From positions 17,841-31,279 of the forward strand of contig FLMG01004660.1 of NCBI GenBank assembly GCA_900088475.1: a DNA stretch of 13,439 nucleotides, given 5' to 3'. The translations under genes and the position numbers were made by a program. The notes beneath the pieces were generated by a model. It was not told the origin of the DNA, searched no databases, and saw nothing but the letters and a program-made list of their open reading frames with translations. Origin of the DNA: Hyphochytrium catenoides. Its lineage: Eukaryota; Sar; Hyphochytriomycetes; Hyphochytriales; Hyphochytriaceae. This document shows, piece after piece, positions 8,164-13,439 of this stretch. Within the stretch, counting starts at the first letter, position 1; each line of letters starts with the position of its first letter.

Positions 8164-11100
8164 ATGGCATCTAGGTTAAGACGAATTGTCGCGCTCCTGG
8201 GACTCAGCAGCGTTATCCTTCTCTCTTTTTGCTCCTCTTCTTCGCTTATCCCGTCAATTGGTGTAGAAGCCCTCACCCCTAGGGCTGAGAAGGACGCGAT
8301 CGCAGTCCTGTTCGAATGGAAGTTCGAGTCCGTAGAGAGAGAGTGCGAACGGCTCGCCCGCCTGGGCTATGGATTCGTACAAGTCTCTCCGCCACAAGAG
8401 CACATACACGGGCAGCAGTGGTGGTAAGCGCAGAAGCCGATAGAAACTCTAACAAATTCACGGAGGGGCGAGAAATCATAACCCTAAGAAGGCGTATCAC
8501 CGAAGGAGAGAAAGCGACTTAGAGGGCAGGGAACAGAGAAGGCTCTGAAAGAATGGGAGAGTGGTAACGGGGCGAGAGAAAGAAAGAGATGATGGATGAT
8601 AGCCAATGGCGGGGAGTGCAGTGGCCCATACAAATAGCAGAAGGGAAAAGTCTATAGGGAGTGACACAGGGCTGTTGTTGCTGGGAGAGGAATAATGGAA
8701 GCGGCTCCAAGAAGATCTCCGGCACTTTTGATCTTCTCTGATGTTTCACGTTGTTTCTCCTTGTCCTCTTCTCCCATCTCAGGACCAGCTATCAGCCTGT
8801 GAGCTATAAGATCGCTGGTCGCCTAGGAAATCGCGAAACATTCATCAGCATGGTACAGACCTGCAATCGTGCAGGGGTAAAAGTCATCGTGGACGCCGTT
8901 ATAAACCACATGACAGCTGGTGGATCTGAGACAACCACCGGCACGGGCGGATCTCTATACTCTAAATATAACTATCCTGGTATCTATCAGGATGAACATT
9001 TTCACCGCTGCCGCAGGGACATAGAGGGGAGAGACCATCAAGGTGAGCAGCAAGACTTTCTTCTATCGACTATCGCTATCCTGCCGGTGCCTGCTGCCGT
9101 TGTTCCGGCATGTCGTGACTGCTGCATCTCCGTCTTGGCAATCCCTGTCGCCGCAAGTTCTTCCTTCCATGTTGCTTGTTGATTCGTACAGAGAACTAGT
9201 CTTCCCATCACCAGCTGTCACTTTCTCTCCTTAAAATTTCCTCTTGCTTCTTCTACTGTCAACGTACTGAGCAGTAGAATGTCACAAGCGCCTTGTTGCT
9301 CCTTCGCACCTCACTCCATGGCGTATTATATATACCGTTGTCCTCGGACTAGTCTAGCTACATTCTCTTTACCTTGTCTGTCTTTGTCTGTGTGCCAATC
9401 TGTCTCTATCACTTGTTTACCTCTCTCTCTCTTTCTCTTTTTCCCTGGCTCTGTGCTCCTCACTCCAATCTCTCCTCATTCTCTTCTCTTATTACGACTT
9501 GCTTCTTCTTCTTCCTCTTTCTGTTCTCCTCATCTCTTCTTCTCTTTCAACCCTGGTATTCCTTTCTCTGACCCCTTCCTCCCGTGGTGTTTCTATCTCT
9601 CTCTTCCCTCTCTGCATCTCTTCTATGGTGAATGTCTTCATCATGCGTATGACGAGTTAACCACTTGCCACTGCCGTTCTGCCAGAGGACAGGGTAAAGG
9701 TGCAGGAGTGTGAGCTGCACAGCCTGGCTGACTTGGACACCGGGTCCGAATATGTCCAGCAACGGATAGCCAGTTACTTTAATGACTTGCTCGCCCTAGG
9801 TGTTTACGGCTTTCGAGTGGACGCCGTCCAGCATATGGCCGCCAAGGAGCTGGCCGGGATCAAGGCCAAGATCAAGAACCCGAATGTCTACTGGGTCCAG
9901 GAGGCTGTCTTTGGAGCAGACAAGCTTGTCCTGCCAGACGAGTATGTGGCAACTGGAGAGGTGCAAGGTACGACGCCGAAGCGATGGAACGGAGCGGAGA
10001 GAAGAATGAAAAGTAGAGGCAGGAGATTGAGCAAACATAGCGGGAGATCGTAAACCTCTGCCAGTTTGAGAAGCAAAAGCTGTGTGTTCGGAGCAAAGAG
10101 TTAACGGCCTGGTACTCGGTCTGAGGTCAATGCGCTTTGATGGGTGTAGAAGCACGACAAATGTGATATGCTGGCTTCCCTGATTCTGCAAGGAAGGGTT
10201 AGCAATAGATGCCCTAGGGCTCTTGATAAGCTCTTTCTCTTCTCTACTCGCTGCTCGTAACACCTTCTCTGTTATCTCTTTTCTTAGAGTTCCGGTACTC
10301 AAAGATGCTCAAGGCTGTGCTACGCAAAGAAGAGAGCCAAAAGCTGGCAAATCTTAAGAACTTCGGGGAGGGCTGGGGCTTCATGAAGAGCGAGCACGTC
10401 AACGTCTTCGTCACCAATCACGATACGGTTAGATCATTCGGCGGCCTTTCTACGTCACCTTTACCTTCTCTCATCTATGTCAACTCAACCTTCTTCTTCT
10501 TTCCACTGCTCTTTCGCCGTACATTCAGGAGAGGAATGGTGGGACTCTCACCTTTAGGGACGGCCCTCTGTACACCCTTGCTCATACCTTCATGCTCGCT
10601 TGGCCCTACGGGACCGTAGGGGTGCATTCCGGCTACGAGTTCCCTGAAACTGACTTGGCAATGGGACCTCCAAACGATGGAGTCGTCCGGGAATGCTATC
10701 GGGACGGGTGGCAGTGCCAGCACGCCTGGCAGCAAATTTCTAACATGGTACTATTCAGATATGCCGTCCGCGGTGAGCCCGTCACCGACTGGTGGGACAA
10801 TGATGAACATGCTATTGCCTTTGGGCGGGGCCAGAAGGGCTTCGTTGTCATCAACAATGGGGACGTTGCCCTTTCCCATGTCTTCAGGACCAGTCTCCCC
10901 GCGGGTCAGTATTGTGATGTCCAACACGGAGACATAACCGTGGACGGTCGTTGTTCCGGACCTACCATTACGGTAGGAGATAATGGGCAATTCTCGGCCA
11001 CAGTCCCACCGAAAGAGGCCATTGCTATCTATCAGCAGCCAACATCAGAAGCTGCCCCTCCCCCCGCGCTTCCCAGTCTTTCAACGAAGCAGGACAAACC

Positions 11101-11461
11101 AGCAGCAACTAATACGACTGACGAAGTGAAAGAAGTCGAGAATGAAGTGGTGAAGCTGTCTTTCTCTGTCAATGCGGAGACTAAGTGGGGAGAGAACATC
11201 TTTATTGTGGGAGATATTCCTGAACTTGGAGGATGGAATCCTTGTCTCTCCGTTCCTCTGGATTCTGCTGCTTATCCTGCTTGGACCGCTGGGATTGAGC
11301 TAAAAGCTGGACGGTCGTTCTCTTATAAGTTCATTAAGAAAGAAGAGGCAGATGGCCGCATGGTGATTACATGGGAAAAGGGAGAAAACAGATTAGCTAC
11401 CGTCCCAAAGGGCGGGCCGGCGAAGATCAATCTTGAAGCTACCTGGAGGACTAACACGTGA
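8164..11461 (+). CDS. Secreted alpha-amylase, GH13 (GH13_32-like) with C-terminal CBM20
   Basis: Alpha-amylase (EC 3.2.1.1) hydrolyses internal alpha-1,4 bonds of starch or glycogen. Five exons, 8164-8423, 8783-9042, 9686-9967, 10288-10427 and 10529-11461, join to 625 codons (624 residues plus stop); each donor and acceptor is GT-AG and restores family sequence across the junction. Residues 1-36 look like a signal peptide ending GVEA. All four GH13 regions are present: region I DAVINH (124-129); region [11 protein letters not shown] with nucleophile D219; region III with acid/base E246 (YWVQEAVF); region IV FVTNHD with D313. Stretches such as [18 protein letters not shown] (85-102) resemble actinobacterial-type GH13_32 amylases. 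C443 and C456 probably form a disulfide in the domain-C region. A Pro/Ser/Ala/Thr linker spans about 486-520. CBM20, which binds raw starch, spans about 521-624 ([36 protein letters not shown]). No break is seen. It is likely exported and active. Confidence 0.95.
8424..8782 (+). other. Amylase intron 1 (phase 2)
   Basis: The donor gtaagc follows CAGTGGTG and the acceptor is cccatctcag. Splicing restores the Trp codon of the conserved QWWTSYQP motif. The intron is 359 nt. It carries a TAACCCTAA motif at 8479-8487, the reverse of the TTAGGG-type motif upstream of the gene. Confidence 0.9.
9043..9685 (+). other. Amylase intron 2 (phase 1)
   Basis: The donor is gtgagc after CATCAAG and the acceptor is ttctgccag. 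Splicing makes a Glu codon and joins DHQ to [11 protein letters not shown], as expected for the family. At 643 nt it is the longest intron, with a strongly pyrimidine-rich stretch at about 9370-9620. Open frames inside it (for example 9279-9713) come from this composition. Confidence 0.9.
9968..10287 (+). other. Amylase intron 3 (phase 1)
   Basis: The donor gtacga follows GTGCAAG and the acceptor is tcttttcttag. Splicing gives [13 protein letters not shown], matching the conserved stretch after the acid/base residue. The intron is 320 nt. Confidence 0.9.
10428..10528 (+). other. Amylase intron 4 (phase 0)
   Basis: The donor is gttaga after GATACG and the acceptor is tacattcag. At 101 nt it is the shortest intron. 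Splicing gives NHDTERNGGTL, the usual sequence after the catalytic Asp of region IV. Everything downstream, including the linker and CBM20, sits in one 933-nt exon. Confidence 0.9.
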
Positions 11462-11517
11462 TGACCATCAGAGCAGTAGATCGGGAAGTGATGAGAGACA
11501 GAGAGACAGAGAGGGGT

Positions 11518-11523
11518 AATAAA
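11518..11523 (+). terminator. Candidate polyadenylation signal of the amylase gene
   Basis: AATAAA lies 57 bases after the TGA stop, just past a short GAGACAGAGAGACAGAGAG run. The position is plausible for a short 3' untranslated region, though whether this lineage uses AATAAA is not known. Confidence 0.4.
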
Positions 11524-11524
11524 C

Positions 11525-12463
11525 AGTATGGGTCTTTAGCTCCATCGTCGGTGCTCTTCCCACTATGCCATGCCTAATTTTAACATTGCTCCAGTGTTTG
11601 GATATATGTGGCTGAATATGTAGGTTAGGAGTCTCGATGACGGTGCATATCATGAAGCATAACCTCTTTTGAAGGTCTTCTCGTTCTTTTCCCTATAATT
11701 GTGAAAGAAAGTTAACCTTTCGGTCGTCTTCTCCTTCACTCTTTCTTCTCTCTTTTCTTAGCCGGCTGTATCTCCCCTCCTTGACTTCAAGGCTCTCCTC
11801 GCCTCTTTCTTGCGGCTCACTTTTCTCTCTCCCACTCTGTCTCCTCTCGCTGTCTTTGTCTCACTCCTTCGCACTCTCGTCCTCTGGCTCTGCTGTTCCT
11901 AAACGTCAACTCTTCTTTTCTATGTCCTCTTTTCCCGCTTATTACTTATGATCGACGATACCTCATCTAACCCAAGAGGAGGTTGATACAACCGTCTTCG
12001 ACCGGTCCTCTGCAGCTCCTGTTGCCTTTCCTGGCCGGAGCTACTCTTTTTTCTTCTTCGTTGTTTCTCTATCCTTAATGACAGCCATGGTGTATATAAA
12101 CTCTACTTCGAAGAAGCTGCCTCAATCCTCCCTTTTCCTCTCCTCCTTACCCACTATGACTTCTCTCATCTTATTTATTCACAAGTAGACTGCCATGTCT
12201 TTTTCTTTGGTTGCCTAGCGATGCTCCTCGTCCTCGTATTCTTTGTCTCTCCTCCCTGTTTTCTTCATTAGTTTTTGTGTAGTATCCGTCGGACACCTGA
12301 CTGCTCTCCTCTTCTTTGGTTTCTTGCTTTCCAAAGGTCATCACAGCCTTTCCTGATGATTCCGCTCCCTTGTTACCCTCATTTTCTCATAATTTGGTGC
12401 TTAGTCGAAGAGATTGGCGTCAGAGATTGAAGCCCACGTCTTTCGGACAAAGAATACCAATCG
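11525..12463. other. Pyrimidine-rich intergenic stretch, no supported gene
   Basis: The plus strand is mostly CT-rich from about 11680 to 12330. No frame has a recognisable domain. A TATATAAA motif at 12093-12100 is listed separately. A short frame near 12403-12462 superficially resembles a TFIIS helix, but it lacks a usable splice donor and was rejected. Confidence 0.5.
12093..12100 (+). promoter_or_regulatory. TATA-box-like motif
   Basis: TATATAAA lies within GTGTATATAAACTC in otherwise CT-rich DNA. ATG codons follow from 12156 on but open only very short frames (for example MTSLILFIHK). It could be the core promoter of a plus-strand gene whose exons lie at the right end of the window; this is speculative. 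Confidence 0.25.
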
Positions 12464-12699
12464 CTAGTCGTTGGAGCTTGAGACAACAGATGCCTCAGGT
12501 ATGCTTCTTGCTTCAGCGGCTGCCAGAGGAGGAATAGCAGTGGCTGCCGCAGCGCCACCAGCTCTCGCTGCAGCACCACTAGCAGTCGCCGCAGCACCAG
12601 GAGATGCTAGGACATGTGCAGAATTAGCACCCAACTCCAACGCCTTATGACGCACTTCTTCCCCTTTCTCCTCCACCAAGCGTCCCACCCTCAGCTCCT
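12464..12699 (-). CDS. Candidate last exon of an unrecognised minus-strand gene (partial)
   Basis: On the minus strand a good acceptor context (TTGCTTCCTCCACAG) precedes an open frame that runs to a TAG stop at 12464-12466. The frame begins with a charged segment that could form an amphipathic helix (EELRVGRLVEEKGEEVRHKA, from about 12697), then a long Ala/Gly/Ser-rich stretch built from GCN triplets, and ends SSSND. The frame stays open further right to about 12796 but has no ATG, so the gene would need an upstream exon that I cannot identify. The plus strand over the same GCN repeat also reads Ala-rich, so the strand is uncertain. No domain is recognised. Confidence 0.3.
12532..12605. repeat. 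GCN/GCA-type trinucleotide-rich tract
   Basis: Imperfect GCA/GCC/GCT triplets dominate here (GCAGTGGCTGCCGCAGCGCC and onward). In the matching frame on either strand it encodes mainly alanine. It lies within the minus-strand candidate exon. Confidence 0.6.
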
Positions 12700-13266
12700 C
12701 TGTGGAGGAAGCAAAGGACCGACGCAAGCAACCGCGCTGTGACAGCAGCAGCAGGAGGCGTCCGCCATAAGCTATACAAAGGAGAACGGTCCCTCTTCAG
12801 ACGAGAGCGTGCACCACGGGGGCTACGGAAGACAGAGGATCACGCGAGACCATCGAAGAGATTAAAAAGCCGCACCACAATCATTGCGATCATCTGCAAT
12901 CTTCTTCCTTCTGCTGCCCTTCTCGGGATGTCCTAGACACATTTGCTAGTGGTCAAGGAGAAGAGGAGGTGCAAGAACAACAAAGATTGGGGCCGAGAAG
13001 ACAGACACCAAGGCCATCATTGTTATATGTATATCTCCCCAGACGGCTGCTATCGCTCTGGACCCGACCGGTGTATGGGATGGAACCTCTTCTCTTGGAA
13101 AGCACTATCAGGACGGGTAGTCCCGACTAGAGTCAGCAACGAATGGCTCTGACGAAGGATGCACTCTTCCTTTTCCCTTTCTCCCCTCTTTCTCTTTGCA
13201 TGTTATTAGGATAGCCTGTTGACTTTACTTCTCTTGCATGTTGCTCTTTTATCTTTGCATTCTCAG
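12700..13266. other. Unresolved stretch between candidate exons
   Basis: Plus-strand frames at about 12629-12936 (Pro-rich, then basic, including RPSKRLKSR) and after an acceptor CTCCCCAG at 13042 (TAAIALDPTG...) could be exons, but donors are weak or missing. The minus strand has a TATACATATAA motif (13026-13036 on the plus coordinates) just before an ATGATGGCC at about 13020. None of these joins into a recognisable protein. Confidence 0.2.
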
Positions 13267-13423
13267 GTAGACTGACTCTCTCGCAAGGGAGATTCCCTCT
13301 CAACCTCTATATCTCAGTTAATAAACTTCTTTCTGAAGCAGAAGACCCTTTGCTACTTGCGTGTGTTCCCGCGAAGTCTTCCTCTGCGTGGTGTTTGTCT
13401 GAACTGAGGCCTGGCCAGCCAAG
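13267..13423 (+). CDS. Candidate internal exon of an unrecognised plus-strand gene (partial)
   Basis: A pyrimidine-rich acceptor (CTTTTATCTTTGCATTCTCAG) ends at 13266 and a donor AAG-gtacag starts at 13424. Between them one frame is open for 51 codons and reads like ordinary protein, for example FPLNLYISVNKLLSEAEDP and later WCLSELRPGQP. I recognise no domain. The gene would continue beyond the right edge. The opposite strand is also open here for 44 codons (13307-13438, ending ERSLLTEI before a TAG), so a minus-strand C-terminus entering from the right is an alternative. The AATAAA at 13320-13325 lies inside this candidate exon and counts slightly against it. Confidence 0.3.
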
Positions 13424-13439
13424 GTACAGACAGAGCACC

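Noticed and set aside
9279-9713. 144-codon plus-strand open frame
   Set aside because: It lies in amylase intron 2 and ends within the next exon in the wrong frame.
12403-12462. Plus-strand peptide SKRLASEIEAHVFRTKNTNR resembling the start of a TFIIS central domain
   Set aside because: The frame hits TAG at once, there is no GT donor between the motif and the stop, and none of the following TFIIS motif is found in any nearby frame.
1-13439. CRISPR array, tRNA or rRNA genes
   Set aside because: No regularly spaced direct repeats and no recognisable tRNA arms or rRNA core sequences were seen; the splice structure shows the DNA is eukaryotic.

Overview
The window is eukaryotic nuclear DNA. The clearest gene is split by four GT-AG introns whose removal restores one continuous, family-consistent protein. 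Acceptors follow long pyrimidine tracts, and the spacers are strongly strand-asymmetric (polypurine or polypyrimidine) with GA/GACA microsatellites and short TTAGGG-type motifs. The lineage is not fixed by anything here. A heterokont (stramenopile) alga or a relative would fit the TTAGGG motifs, the intron style and a secreted protein with an RxLR-like motif, but this is an inference.

Layout from left to right. Positions 1-635 hold the 3' end of a plus-strand gene with one visible intron; its peptide resembles the last helices of an RGS (regulator of G-protein signalling) domain. Positions 636-1785 have no gene I can support. Positions 1786-2619 (minus) encode a complete single-exon secreted protein of 277 residues that I do not recognise. 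From 2620 to about 7850 there is no gene I can resolve. Within that span, 3826-5617 has balanced composition with many short minus-strand open frames that do not join convincingly, and 3520-3660 and 6651-6800 look like decayed copies of one dispersed sequence. The rest is purine/pyrimidine-rich DNA and a GA/GACA microsatellite.

Positions 8164-11461 (plus) encode a complete secreted alpha-amylase of 624 residues in five exons: a GH13 catalytic barrel resembling the actinobacterial type (GH13_32-like), a linker, and a C-terminal starch-binding CBM20 domain. An AATAAA lies 57 bases after its stop. Positions 11525-12463 are pyrimidine-rich with no supported gene. The right end (12464-13439) has candidate exons on both strands that cannot be resolved without transcripts.

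The two complete genes both encode secreted proteins, which suits an organism that degrades external starch or exports starch-active enzymes, but nothing shows that they act together. I did not find a clear new multi-gene system. The best leads are the unrecognised secreted protein, the mosaic amylase and the decayed dispersed repeat.
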